NCBI GenBank assembly: GCA_021648845.1
Contig: JAKJHY010000031.1
Span: 1 to 64,000, forward strand
Source: Mycobacterium sp. MBM
GTDB lineage: Bacteria; Actinomycetota; Actinomycetes; Mycobacteriales; Mycobacteriaceae
DNA length: 64,000 bases
Direction: 5' to 3'
Shown here one piece after another: positions 1-7,945 of this stretch. Under the pieces are notes generated by a model that was not told where the DNA came from, made no database searches, and saw only the letters and a program-made list of their open reading frames with translations. Each line of letters opens with the position of its first letter. Position 1 is the stretch's first letter. The position numbers were made by a program, and so were the translations under genes.

Positions 1-1
1 C

Positions 2-433
2 ATCGCCTGCCGGGATCTGACCTGCCGCTGGCCGGGCTGCAACGTGCCGCCGGCGCGTTGCGATATCGACCACACCACGCCGTGGCCGTACGGGCCGACG
101 CATCCGTCGAACACCAAGTTGTATTGCCGAATCCACCACTTGATCAAGACATTTCACGGCTGGATTGACCGGCAACACCCCGACGGCACCGTGACGGTCA
201 CCGCGCCCAGCGGCCGGGTGTACACCACCAGACCCGACGGGGCACTGTTCTTCCCGCAGCTCGACACCCCGACCGCGGCGCTGGTGCCGGCACCGGTCCC
301 ACCGCCGAGCCCGCACCGCAGACTCGCCGCGCCCAGACGCAGGCGCACCCGCGCCCAGAACCGGGCCTACCGAATAGCCCACGAACGCGCCCGCAACCGC
401 ACCGATATCGAGGCCCACCCACCGCCCTTTTAG
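2..433 (+). CDS. HNH endonuclease, 13E12/DUF222 family, C-terminal part (5' end outside window)
   Basis: The reading frame is already open at base 2 and runs to the TAG at 431-433, so this is the C-terminal 143 residues of a longer protein. The visible part is the HNH nuclease domain of the mycobacterial 13E12-type family: CRWPGC, then CDIDHTTPW, then a conserved Asn in SNTKLYC, then RIHHLIKTFHGW. The Cys pairs and His residues are those expected for a zinc-stabilised beta-beta-alpha metal fold. The tail is rich in Pro and Arg, as is usual for the family. The DUF222 half must lie upstream of the window. These genes occur in many copies per genome and their role is unknown; nuclease function is inferred from the motif only. 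A decayed relative lies at 16.6-16.9 kb. Confidence 0.85.
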   Translation: MACRDLTCRWPGCNVPPARCDIDHTTPWPYGPTHPSNTKLYCRIHHLIKTFHGWIDRQHPDGTVTVTAPSGRVYTTRPDGALFFPQLDTPTAALVPAPVPPPSPHRRLAAPRRRRTRAQNRAYRIAHERARNRTDIEAHPPPF

Positions 434-454
434 CCGTGTGGGTGGCGGGTGGCA

Positions 455-1306
455 TTAACCGCCGACCGGCCCCGGCGCCGCCTGCTGACCACCCGCGCTG
501 ACGCTCAACGCCGCCATCACCAGGGCAATCCCGCCGACCTCCGCCGCGGTCGGCACCTGGTGCAACACCACCGCGCCGACCACGGCTGCCGTCGCCGGAA
601 GCAGAGCCAGCAGCAGCGCGAAACGGGCGCGACTTATCCGGGTGAGGACGAACTGGTCAATCGCATAGGGCACGGCCGTGGACAGGACGCCGACGCCGAA
701 CCCGAACAGCCAGGTCCGCGAGTCGGCGAACACCGACGGGTCATCGAGCAGTTGGCCACCGAGCAGCGGGACCGCCAGCACCACCGCGGCCACCGCCATC
801 CCGACAGCCAGCGAGTCCAGCCCCGCACCCGCGTCGGCGACCACCTTCCCGAGCAGGATGTAGCCGGCCCACAGCGCGGCGGCGATGAGCGCGAACCCCA
901 CCCCGGCCAGGTCGGCCCCGAATTGCACACCCGTCAATAGGGCGACACCAGCCACCACCATCAGCACCGCGAGGAGGTCCCGGATCCGCCGCGATCCCAG
1001 CGTCGCGACCGCCACCGGCCCCAGGAATTCGATGGCGACCGCGGTGCCGAGGGGGATCCGGGCGATCGCCTCGAAGAACGCCACGTTCATCCCGACGGTG
1101 ACGATGCCGAAGCCACCGGCGGCGGCGATCCCGCGCGGTGTCCACGTCATCCGCCATGGCCGGCGCCACGCGATGAGCACCAGGGCGGCCGCCGCGGCGC
1201 GCAACCAGGCGACCGCGGCGGGATCGGTCGTCTCGAACAGGAACACCCCGACCGCAGCGCCGAGGTACTGGGAGACCGCGCCGACGACGAAGAACAGCGG
1301 AAGCAC
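455..1306 (-). CDS. EamA-family (RhtA-like) drug/metabolite exporter
   Basis: A 283-residue integral membrane protein predicted to export small metabolites such as amino acids or threonine/homoserine analogues. About ten hydrophobic segments fall into two repeats of five, the EamA signature; the stretch AVAIEFLGPVAVA near residue 90 and the Ala-rich second repeat resemble RhtA-type proteins. The GTG start is favoured because a TAGGTT hexamer lies exactly six bases upstream (1318-1313 on the minus strand), consistent with a leaderless transcript. It is convergent with the HNH gene and stands alone. The substrate cannot be predicted from sequence. Length is normal for the family (280-300 residues). 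Confidence 0.85.
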   Translation of the reverse strand: MLPLFFVVGAVSQYLGAAVGVFLFETTDPAAVAWLRAAAAALVLIAWRRPWRMTWTPRGIAAAGGFGIVTVGMNVAFFEAIARIPLGTAVAIEFLGPVAVATLGSRRIRDLLAVLMVVAGVALLTGVQFGADLAGVGFALIAAALWAGYILLGKVVADAGAGLDSLAVGMAVAAVVLAVPLLGGQLLDDPSVFADSRTWLFGFGVGVLSTAVPYAIDQFVLTRISRARFALLLALLPATAAVVGAVVLHQVPTAAEVGGIALVMAALSVSAGGQQAAPGPVGG

Positions 1307-1312
1307 CCGGAG

Positions 1313-1318
1313 AACCTA
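1313..1318 (-). promoter_or_regulatory. Predicted -10 element of the EamA gene
   Basis: TAGGTT on the minus strand, separated by six bases from the GTG at 1306. This spacing would start the transcript on the initiation codon. No convincing -35 element was seen. Confidence 0.45.
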
Positions 1319-1340
1319 TGCCCGGATACGTGTCGTTGCG

Positions 1341-2765
1341 TTACAGCGCGGCGTTGATCGCGTCGACGCGGTCCTTGGCGTCGCCGAAGAGCATCTGGGT
1401 GTTCTCCCGGAAGAACAGTGGGTTCTGCACGCCGGCGTACCCGGAGGCCATGGAGCGTTTGAAGACGATGACGTTGTCGGCGTTCCAGACGGTGAGCACC
1501 GGCATGCCGGCGATGGGGCTGCCCGGGTCTTCGGAGGCCGCAGGGTTGACGGTGTCGTTGGCGCCGATCACCAGCACCACCGACGTGCCGTCGAAATCGT
1601 CGTTGATCTCGTCCATCTCCAGGACGATGTCGTAGGGCACCTTGGCCTCGGCCAGCAGCACGTTCATGTGGCCGGGGAGGCGACCGGCGACGGGATGGAT
1701 GCCGAAGCGCACGGTGACGCCGCGCTCGCGCAACTTGCGGGTCAGGTCGGCCACGCCGTATTGGGCCTGGGCGACGGCCATCCCGTAGCCGGGGGTGATG
1801 ATCACCGAGGAGGCCGAGGACAGCAGTTCGGCGGCGGCCTCGGCGGTGATCTCGCGGTGCTCGCCGTAGTCCACATCGGACCCTGCCCCTGAGCTTTCTA
1901 TGCCGAAGCCTCCAGCTATCACCGAGATGAAGGACCGGTTCATCGCCTTGCACATGATGTAGGAGAGGTAGGCGCCCGAGGAGCCAACCAGCGCGCCGGT
2001 CACGATCAACAGGTTGTTGCCGAGCAGGAAGCCCGCCGCGGCGGCGGCCCACCCCGAGTAGCTGTTGAGCATCGACACCACGACCGGCATGTCGCCGCCG
2101 CCGATCGAGGCGACCAGATGCCACCCGAGTAGCAGGGCCAGCACGGTGACCGCGATGAGCAGCCACAGCTGCGGGTCGATGACGAACCAGACGGTGAGCG
2201 CGGCGAACAGCACCAGCGAACCCAGGTTCAGGATGTTCTTGCCGGGCAGCATCAGCGGCGCCGACTTCATCCGGGCGGAGAGCTTGAGGTTGGCCACGAT
2301 GGAGCCGGTAAAGGTGACCGCACCGATGAAGACGCCGATGAAGACCTCGGCGGAGTGGATGCCGAGCATGCCCTGCTCGGCCATCGCGATGGCGTCCGGA
2401 CCGTCGGGGTGCGCCTCGATGTGCAGGTAGCCGTTCCAGCCGACCAACACCGCGGCCAGGCCGACGAACGAGTGCAGCAGCGCGATCAGCTCCGGCATCC
2501 CGGTCATCTCCACGATGCGCGCCCGCCACAGCCCGATGGCCGCACCGATGGCCATCGCGCCGAACAGCAGGCCGAGGCCCAGTGGCTCGATCCGGTGGTT
2601 GATGGCCAGCGCGATGGTGGCGATCAGCGCGATGGCCATGCCCACGATGCCGAAGCTGATGCCGGCGCGGGAGGTCTCATGGCGGGACAGTCCGGCCAGG
2701 GAGAGGACGAAGAGCAGTGCTGCCACGACATAGGCGGCCGTCGCAGCCGTTTCCAGGGTCAACAT
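1341..2765 (-). CDS. pntB: Proton-translocating NAD(P) transhydrogenase, beta subunit
   Basis: A 474-residue membrane subunit of the transhydrogenase that couples proton entry to hydride transfer from NADH to NADP+, supplying NADPH. Residues 1 to about 280 carry eight or nine transmembrane helices (domain II). The C-terminal 180 residues are the NADP(H)-binding domain III, with PGYGMAVAQAQ near residue 322, FGIHPVAGRLPGHMNVLLAEA, the acidic DEINDDF segment, and GANDTVNPAA near residue 405. Length matches PntB of other bacteria (460-480). It follows pntA by 33 bases on the same strand, so the two are one operon. The ATG start gives a hydrophobic N-terminus directly, as in homologues. Confidence 0.96.
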   Translation of the reverse strand: MLTLETAATAAYVVAALLFVLSLAGLSRHETSRAGISFGIVGMAIALIATIALAINHRIEPLGLGLLFGAMAIGAAIGLWRARIVEMTGMPELIALLHSFVGLAAVLVGWNGYLHIEAHPDGPDAIAMAEQGMLGIHSAEVFIGVFIGAVTFTGSIVANLKLSARMKSAPLMLPGKNILNLGSLVLFAALTVWFVIDPQLWLLIAVTVLALLLGWHLVASIGGGDMPVVVSMLNSYSGWAAAAAGFLLGNNLLIVTGALVGSSGAYLSYIMCKAMNRSFISVIAGGFGIESSGAGSDVDYGEHREITAEAAAELLSSASSVIITPGYGMAVAQAQYGVADLTRKLRERGVTVRFGIHPVAGRLPGHMNVLLAEAKVPYDIVLEMDEINDDFDGTSVVLVIGANDTVNPAASEDPGSPIAGMPVLTVWNADNVIVFKRSMASGYAGVQNPLFFRENTQMLFGDAKDRVDAINAAL

Positions 2766-2798
2766 GGGAAATGTGAATCCGATCGGTTGGGAAAGGCG

Positions 2799-4322
2799 CT
2801 AGCTGCGGGAGAACATCGCGAGCATGCGGCGGGTGACGGCGAAGCCGCCGAAGATGTTGATGCTGGCGAGCAGGATGGCGACGGTGGCCAGGGCGGCGAT
2901 GACGGCATCGGTTTCGCCGACCTGCAACAGGGCGCCGACGACGATGATGCCGGAGATGGCGTTGGTCACCGACATCAACGGCGTGTGCAGCGCGTGGTGC
3001 ACATTGCCGATCACGTAGTAGCCGATCACGATCGCCAGCGCGAAGACGGTGAGGTGCATCTGCAACGCGGCCGGGGACAGGGCCAGCAGCACGAACAGCA
3101 CCGCCGCACCGGCCAGGGCCAGGCCCAGCCGACGCTGCGTGGACATCGGCTCCTTCGCCTTGGGCGCCGGCACCGGTTCGGCCTTGGCGGCCGCGGGTGC
3201 CGCCGACACCTGCACCGGCGGCGGGGGCCAGGTGAGCGCGCCGTCGCGGACCACGGTCACCGAACGCTGCACGACGTCCTCGAAATCCAGGAGGAGATTG
3301 CCGTCCTTGCCCGGGGTGAGCAACTTGAGCAGATTGACCAGGTTGGTGCCGTAGAGCTGGGAGGCGGTGGCGGGCAGGCGTCCGGCCAGATCGGTGTAGC
3401 CGATGATGGTGACGCCGTTGTCGGTGACGACGGCCTGGTCCTTGACGGTGCCCTCGACGTTGCCGCCGTTGGCGGCCGCCATGTCGACGATCACGCTGCC
3501 CGGCTTCATCGAGGCCACCATGTCGGCGGTGATGATCCGGGGCGCGGGGCGGCCGGGGATGAGCGCGGTGGTGATGATGATGTCGACATCGCGGGCCAGC
3601 TCGGCGTACACCGCGGCCTCGCGGGCCTTGTAGTCCTCGCCCATTTCCTTGGCATAACCGGTGGCCGAGACCTCCGCGGCGGCCGGGTCGACGGACACGT
3701 ACTCACCGCCCAGCGACTTGACCTGGTCGGCCACCTCGGGGCGCGGGTCGGTGGCCTTCACGATCGCGCCCAGGCTGCCGGCCGCCCCGATGGCGGCCAG
3801 CCCGGCCACGCCTGCGCCGACCACGAGGACCTTTGCCGGGGGCACCTTGCCGGCGGCGGTGACCTGACCGGTGAAGAACCGGCCGAAGGCGTGCGCGGCC
3901 TCCACGACGGCGCGGTAGCCGGCGATATTGGCCATCGAGGACAGCACGTCCATCGACTGCGCCCGGGAGATCCGGGGTACCGCATCCATGGCCAGCACGG
4001 TGATCGGGCGGGCCGACAGCTTTTCGACCAGTTCGGGCTTCAGCGCCGGGGAGATCAGGCTGACCAGTGTCGCGCCGTCCTTGAGCGCGGCGATTTCGGC
4101 GTCGTCCGGCGCGTTGACCTTCAGTACGACGTCGGCCTCCCACGGACTTCCGATGCTCGCGCCGGCCTCCGTATAGGCGGCGTCGGCGAAGCTCGAGGCG
4201 GCCCCGGCCCCGGATTCGACGACGACGGAGTAGCCGAGCTTGAGGATCTGGCCGACGGTCTGCGGCGTGGCGGCGACACGGGTCTCACCTGTTTGAGACT
4301 CGCGCGGTATCCCGATGATCAT
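2799..4322 (-). CDS. pntA: NAD(P) transhydrogenase, alpha subunit (fused form)
   Basis: A 507-residue alpha subunit, the NAD(H)-binding partner of PntB in the cytoplasmic membrane. The N-terminus (MIIGIPRES) and residues 1-370 form the alanine-dehydrogenase/PNT domain I, with the Rossmann motif VVGAGVAGLAAIGAAGSLGA near residue 170 followed by a conserved KATDPRPEV. A Pro/Ala-rich linker follows, then three or four transmembrane helices from about 400 to the end. Domain I and the small membrane domain are fused in one chain, as in E. coli. From memory, M. tuberculosis splits them into pntAa and pntAb, so the fusion is worth noting. It is the first gene of the pntA-pntB operon. Confidence 0.95.
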   Translation of the reverse strand: MIIGIPRESQTGETRVAATPQTVGQILKLGYSVVVESGAGAASSFADAAYTEAGASIGSPWEADVVLKVNAPDDAEIAALKDGATLVSLISPALKPELVEKLSARPITVLAMDAVPRISRAQSMDVLSSMANIAGYRAVVEAAHAFGRFFTGQVTAAGKVPPAKVLVVGAGVAGLAAIGAAGSLGAIVKATDPRPEVADQVKSLGGEYVSVDPAAAEVSATGYAKEMGEDYKAREAAVYAELARDVDIIITTALIPGRPAPRIITADMVASMKPGSVIVDMAAANGGNVEGTVKDQAVVTDNGVTIIGYTDLAGRLPATASQLYGTNLVNLLKLLTPGKDGNLLLDFEDVVQRSVTVVRDGALTWPPPPVQVSAAPAAAKAEPVPAPKAKEPMSTQRRLGLALAGAAVLFVLLALSPAALQMHLTVFALAIVIGYYVIGNVHHALHTPLMSVTNAISGIIVVGALLQVGETDAVIAALATVAILLASINIFGGFAVTRRMLAMFSRS

Positions 4323-4382
4323 CCGAAGAGTCTCGCATCCGCGACGCGATTGTGTGCATCCCCTCCGCGGGTGACCGGCCCG

Positions 4383-5390
4383 TCACAGCCAGTCGCGGCG
4401 TCTGAACATGACGTAGAGGATGACCACCAGCGCGACGATCAGCGCCGAACTGGTGAGGAATCCGCCGACCGTCTCCAGGCCGGGGTACATGACATTCTGG
4501 CCGTAGAACCCGGTGATCGCGGTCGGCACGGCGATGATTGCGGCCCACCCCGTCAGCTTCTTCATCACGGTGTTCAGCCGGGCGTCCTGCAGTGACAGGT
4601 TCGTCTCGAACACGGTGGTGACCATGTCGCGCAGCGATTCGGTCCACTCCGAGGCGCGCAGCACGTGGTCGTACAGATCGGCGTAGAGCGGGTCGAGCTC
4701 GGGGGAGGTCTTGGCGTCGAGGCGGCGGTGCTGGATGGTGCTGACCACCTCGCGCACCGGCAATACCACCCGGCGTAGGTCCACCAGATCCTTGCGGACC
4801 TGAAAGGTACGCCGCTGCAGGCCGTGTGGCGGCCCGGAATCGGAGAACAGTTCGTCTTCCAACGATTCGATGGCGTCGTCGAGGGCCTGGACGGCATCGA
4901 AGTGTCCGTCGACCACCACGTCGAGCAGGCCGTGCACCAGCGCGCCGACGCCGTGTGATTGCCCGCCGAGTTCGTCGAAGCGGCGTGACACCTCGCCGAT
5001 ATCGAAGGCCGGGTGTTCACCGTTGACACTCGGCAGCCGGACGGTGATCAGCCCGCGGGGCAACACGAACGCCGAGATGCGGTGTTTGACGAGCATGGAG
5101 TCGCTGTCGTCAGCGGTGACGCGGACGTCCAGTGCGTACACCGTGAAGAATGTATGAGATTGGTAGACAGCGGCTTTGGTGCGCTCCTTCGGCGCGATAG
5201 CATCCTCGACGGCCCACATGTTGAGGTGTAGTTCGTGGGCCAGCGCCCGCAGTGTCGCGTGGTCCGGGTCGTAGATGTCGGCCCACACCAGCTGATCGTC
5301 GGAGGCCAGACAGTCCGATATCGCGTCGAAGGTGAACTCGTCGTCCTTCGGTTCGCCGTTCCGCCACAGCCGGCCCGTCACTTTCGTCAC
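4383..5390 (-). CDS. corA: CorA-family magnesium/cobalt transport protein
   Basis: A 335-residue CorA-type Mg2+/Co2+ channel. The long cytoplasmic N-terminal domain ends in a helix leading to two C-terminal transmembrane helices. The first ends in the diagnostic YGQNVMYP (the CorA GMN loop, here reading GQN-M), and a basic RRRDWL tail closes the protein. The frame stays open upstream to a TTG at 5429, but GTG at 5390 begins the conserved VTKVTGRLW segment and avoids a low-complexity leader, so it was chosen. The GMN-to-GQN change at the channel mouth could alter selectivity: the canonical Gly-Met-Asn forms the selectivity loop. The gene lies downstream of nothing obvious and divergent from the 5500 gene. 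Confidence 0.85.
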   Translation of the reverse strand: MTKVTGRLWRNGEPKDDEFTFDAISDCLASDDQLVWADIYDPDHATLRALAHELHLNMWAVEDAIAPKERTKAAVYQSHTFFTVYALDVRVTADDSDSMLVKHRISAFVLPRGLITVRLPSVNGEHPAFDIGEVSRRFDELGGQSHGVGALVHGLLDVVVDGHFDAVQALDDAIESLEDELFSDSGPPHGLQRRTFQVRKDLVDLRRVVLPVREVVSTIQHRRLDAKTSPELDPLYADLYDHVLRASEWTESLRDMVTTVFETNLSLQDARLNTVMKKLTGWAAIIAVPTAITGFYGQNVMYPGLETVGGFLTSSALIVALVVILYVMFRRRDWL

Positions 5391-5499
5391 GCCGACATCA
5401 TTGCGCGTCGCAGAGTTTCGGCGCGTCAACTGCGGGGAATGGACCTAATTGCCGGGCGCGTCGATATGCGTGGTTCGCCCATCCTCCGAAGGAGTCGAG

Positions 5500-5928
5500 A
5501 TGACTGACAACAACACGGTGTGGATCATCGTCGCGGCAGCGGTGGCCCTCGTGGTCGTCGTGGGCCTGATCGTGCTGGCACGCAACAGGCGCACCCAGAG
5601 CAGGCGCGACGAAGCGCAGCGCCTGCGCACCGAACTGGAATCCGAGCGTGAGCAGGTGGCCAAGCGTCAGGCGCTGGCCGAGGAAACCGACGCCCGCGCG
5701 CGTGCGGCGGCGGCCGAAGCCGAGGCGAAAGCCGCCGAGGCGCGTCGGCTCAGCGAACGTGCATCGGCACACCAAGAGTCCGCCGAGTCCCGCCTGGGGG
5801 ACTTGGACGAGCGCAGCAAGCACCTCGACGAACTGGATCCCGATGTGAAGACCCGCCGCGGCGGTGGCGACGCACCCGACCGGCAGGTGGTCGGCGAAGC
5901 GCCGCGCCGGGTCGAGAACCCCCGCTGA
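5500..5928 (+). CDS. Small membrane protein with an Ala/Glu/Arg coiled-coil domain
   Basis: A 142-residue protein of unknown function. Residues 6-28 are one strong transmembrane helix (WIIVAAAVALVVVVGLIVLA). Residues 32-115 are charged and helical, rich in Arg, Glu, Ala and Gln, and predicted to form a coiled coil; the last 25 residues are polar. The ATG at 5500 follows a clear GAAGGAG ribosome binding site seven bases away; longer in-frame starts at 5449 are not supported. The stop and the next start overlap (TGATG), so translation is coupled to the zinc-ribbon gene at 5928. The topology, a single anchor with a cytoplasmic rod, suggests a scaffold or envelope-stress role, but this is speculation. 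Confidence 0.75.
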   Translation: MTDNNTVWIIVAAAVALVVVVGLIVLARNRRTQSRRDEAQRLRTELESEREQVAKRQALAEETDARARAAAAEAEAKAAEARRLSERASAHQESAESRLGDLDERSKHLDELDPDVKTRRGGGDAPDRQVVGEAPRRVENPR

Positions 5929-6377
5929 TGCAGACCGAGGCCGCATCTCGGTTGCGCAGCGAACGTGCATCGACATGGGATGCATTGGTCCGCACGGCCA
6001 CCGGCGACCCCACCATGTACTCCATGGAATTCGTGGTCGAACGCGGTAAGGCCCGCTGCCCGCGGTGTGTTGCGGTGGCCGAGTACTCGTTCATCGAACT
6101 GGGTCCGAGTCTGCTGCGCTACGAAGTGAACTGTGCCGGGTGCGGTGAAACCTACCGCGAGAAGCTCGGTTCGATGGCTCAACCGGCGGCGCTTGCGCGG
6201 ATCGACGATTGGCTGCCCGCGGTGCCGGAACCGGTTGTGCCGCTGCGTGAGCGCGTCGACCTGTGGATCGGGACGGTGCGCGGCCGCGTCGCGGCGCTGT
6301 CGGTCTCGACGCGCTCCTCGTGGACGGCGCTACGAGCCCGCCGGGATGGCGCATCCGTGGTGGAGCCCGTCGCGTAG
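5928..6377 (+). CDS. Conserved hypothetical protein with a CxxC...CxxC zinc ribbon
   Basis: A 149-residue soluble protein. CPRC near residue 46 and CAGC near residue 75, separated by about 25 residues, form a probable four-Cys zinc ribbon. The flanks are a helical N-terminus and a basic C-terminus (WTALRARRDG). No catalytic motif was recognised. Its start codon overlaps the stop of the upstream coiled-coil membrane protein (TGATG), so the two are translated together and may interact. The function is unknown. Confidence 0.7.
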   Translation: MQTEAASRLRSERASTWDALVRTATGDPTMYSMEFVVERGKARCPRCVAVAEYSFIELGPSLLRYEVNCAGCGETYREKLGSMAQPAALARIDDWLPAVPEPVVPLRERVDLWIGTVRGRVAALSVSTRSSWTALRARRDGASVVEPVA

Positions 6378-6401
6378 CGCGGGTCGGTACGATCGGCGGG
6401 T

Positions 6402-7019
6402 GTGACGAACGCACCCCTGGATGGTCTGCTGGATCGAGTGGGCGGTATCCGCGGGCTGGTCCACTCGGCTCTGCCGGTCACGACGTATGCGTTCACCGCG
6501 GCGACGCTGGGACGTGTCCCCGCCGTGATCGCGGCCATCGCCGTTGCCGCGGTGATACTGGCCTGGCAGCTACTGCGCAGAGAATCGCTGCGCCCGGCGC
6601 TGTGGGGTTTTGCCGGGGTCGCGTTGTGCGCCGGGCTTGCGCTGGTCACCGGCCAGGCCAAGGACTTCTACCTGCCTGGAATCTTGGTCGCGCTGGTGAC
6701 GGCCGTCCTGTTCACCGGGTCCATCGTGATCCGGCGACCACTGGTCGGGGTGGTGTGGGCGTGGATGACGGGCCGGGACGGCTCGTGGCGGCGTGTCCGC
6801 AAGGTGCGATACGCCTTCGATCTCGTCACGGCGGTCATGGCGGTGGTGTCGTGGTCTCGGTTCCTGGTGCAGAACTACCTCTACGACAGCGATCAGGCGG
6901 ACTTGCTCGCGGTGGCGCGGCTGGCCATGGGGTGGCCGTTGTTCCTGCTCACCACCACGCTGGTGGTGCTCGCGGTCCGGTACGCCGTGCGTGCCCTGCC
7001 GAGACCGGCCGCCGCGTAG
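6402..7019 (+). CDS. DUF3159 family membrane protein
   Basis: A 205-residue integral membrane protein with about six hydrophobic segments. It matches the actinobacterial DUF3159 pattern: an N-terminal LDRVGGIRGLVHSALPVTTY motif, a middle VLFTGSIVIRRPLVG, and a basic WRRVRKVRYAFD loop. The GTG start is supported by a TACGAT hexamer at 6388-6393, close enough for a leaderless or very short-leader transcript. The family has no assigned function. Length is close to that of the family (200-240 residues). Confidence 0.8.
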   Translation: MTNAPLDGLLDRVGGIRGLVHSALPVTTYAFTAATLGRVPAVIAAIAVAAVILAWQLLRRESLRPALWGFAGVALCAGLALVTGQAKDFYLPGILVALVTAVLFTGSIVIRRPLVGVVWAWMTGRDGSWRRVRKVRYAFDLVTAVMAVVSWSRFLVQNYLYDSDQADLLAVARLAMGWPLFLLTTTLVVLAVRYAVRALPRPAAA

Positions 7020-7048
7020 CGACGAGTGGAAGGCTGCGCAGTCCCGAT

Positions 7049-7159
7049 CTAGACCGGCGGGTAGGCCGGCGGCGGGTATACGCCGCGCAGACCCCAGGCC
7101 AGCCAGCTGAAGAAGAACTCGCCCTCATCGCTGATGTCGTAATCGGGATTAGGATCCAT
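7049..7159 (-). CDS. 36-residue small protein with a YPPPAYPP tail
   Basis: A short open frame, ATG at 7159 to TAG at 7049-7051. A perfect GGAGG ribosome binding site (7165-7169) ends five bases before the ATG, which is stronger than that of many large genes here. The product has an acidic N-terminus (DPNPDYDISDEGE), an aromatic centre (FFFSWLAWGLRG) and a proline-rich end (VYPPPAYPPV). Codon third positions are mostly G or C, as in real genes of this genome. A TACACT hexamer at 7196-7191 on the same strand could be its -10. It is divergent from the TetR gene at 7304 and shares its control region. I recall a tiny annotated gene at the corresponding place in M. tuberculosis (Rv0157A), but could not check it. 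The function is unknown. Confidence 0.6.
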   Translation of the reverse strand: MDPNPDYDISDEGEFFFSWLAWGLRGVYPPPAYPPV

Positions 7160-7241
7160 TGTTGCCTCCGCAGCACGCCTGTTTCGCCGAAGTGTAGTCC
7201 CAATGGGTGATCCCGGGACGGCGAAACCACTCCAATGCCTA

Positions 7242-7264
7242 AACTGGCCAACCAGTTGATTGGT
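7242..7264. promoter_or_regulatory. Candidate TetR operator between the small gene and tetR
   Basis: AACTGG at 7242-7247 and CCAGTT at 7252-7257 form a perfect inverted repeat with a 4-base gap. It overlaps a second one, ACCA...TGGT, at 7251-7264. It sits 40-60 bases before the TetR start and upstream of the divergent 36-codon gene, so one repressor could control both. Confidence 0.45.
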
Positions 7265-7303
7265 ACATCCGGGCCCACCCCGGTCTGCAGATAGCGAGTC
7301 ACC

Positions 7304-7945
7304 ATGTCCACCGAGTCCGCTTCCAACGGATCGTCCCGGCGCGACGAGTTGCTGGCGGTCGCCGCCAAGCTGTTCGCCGCACGGGGGTATCACGGCACCC
7401 GGATGGACGATGTGGCCGACGCCGTCGGTCTCAACAAGGCCACCGTGTATCACTACTACGCGAGCAAGTCGCTGATCCTCTGGGACATCTACAAGCGCAC
7501 GGCCGATTTCACCGTCGACGCCCTTCATGACGATCCCACCGCAACGGCCCGGGAGACGATCTACCACTTCACCCGGCGGCTGCTCACCGGCATCGCCCAC
7601 GATCTGGAGGCCGCCGCCGTCTATTTCCAGGAAGGCCCCTATATCTCGGAGTGGTTCACCGAGGAACAGGTCGCCTATATCCGCAAGGCGGAATCCACCG
7701 TCTACGAGCACGTCCGCGATGTGATCGACCGGGGCATCGCGAGCGGGGAGTTCTACGACTGCGATTCGCATGTCCTGGCGCTGGGCTACATCGGAATGAC
7801 GCTCGGTGCCTACCGTTGGCTGCGGCCGCACGGGCGCCGCACCGCCCAAGAGATCGCCGTCGAATTCAGCACGGCCTTGCTGCGGGGTCTGATCCGGGAC
7901 GAGGCGGTGCGTACCGCGGAGCCGCTCGGCGGGGCGCAGAAGTGA
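7304..7945 (+). CDS. TetR-family transcriptional regulator (Rv0158-like)
   Basis: A 213-residue TetR/AcrR regulator. The N-terminal helix-turn-helix is complete: RRDELLAVAAKLFAARGYHG, then MDDVADAVGLNKATVYHYYASK (about residues 30-55). The C-terminal ligand domain is helical, with an aromatic-rich middle (YFQEGPYISEWF) that could bind a hydrophobic ligand. Length and position just downstream of pntAB resemble Rv0158 of M. tuberculosis; this assignment is inference. Its stop overlaps the start of the SDR gene (GTGA), so the two are co-translated. It probably regulates itself, the SDR gene and the divergent small gene through the repeats at 7242-7264. Confidence 0.88.
   Translation: MSTESASNGSSRRDELLAVAAKLFAARGYHGTRMDDVADAVGLNKATVYHYYASKSLILWDIYKRTADFTVDALHDDPTATARETIYHFTRRLLTGIAHDLEAAAVYFQEGPYISEWFTEEQVAYIRKAESTVYEHVRDVIDRGIASGEFYDCDSHVLALGYIGMTLGAYRWLRPHGRRTAQEIAVEFSTALLRGLIRDEAVRTAEPLGGAQK

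Noticed and set aside
455..1306. Overlapping plus-strand frame 449-940
   Set aside because: Antisense to the EamA gene; it has no RBS and an Arg/Gln-rich, low-complexity translation.
2355..4595. 746-codon open frame on the plus strand
   Set aside because: It runs antisense through pntA and pntB, has a low-complexity His/Asp/Gly-rich product, and is the mirror of G+C-rich codon bias; no ribosome binding site.
7049..7849. Long 266-codon version of the 36-codon gene
   Set aside because: The upstream extension is antisense to the TetR gene and has no start signal; the strong GGAGG marks the short version.
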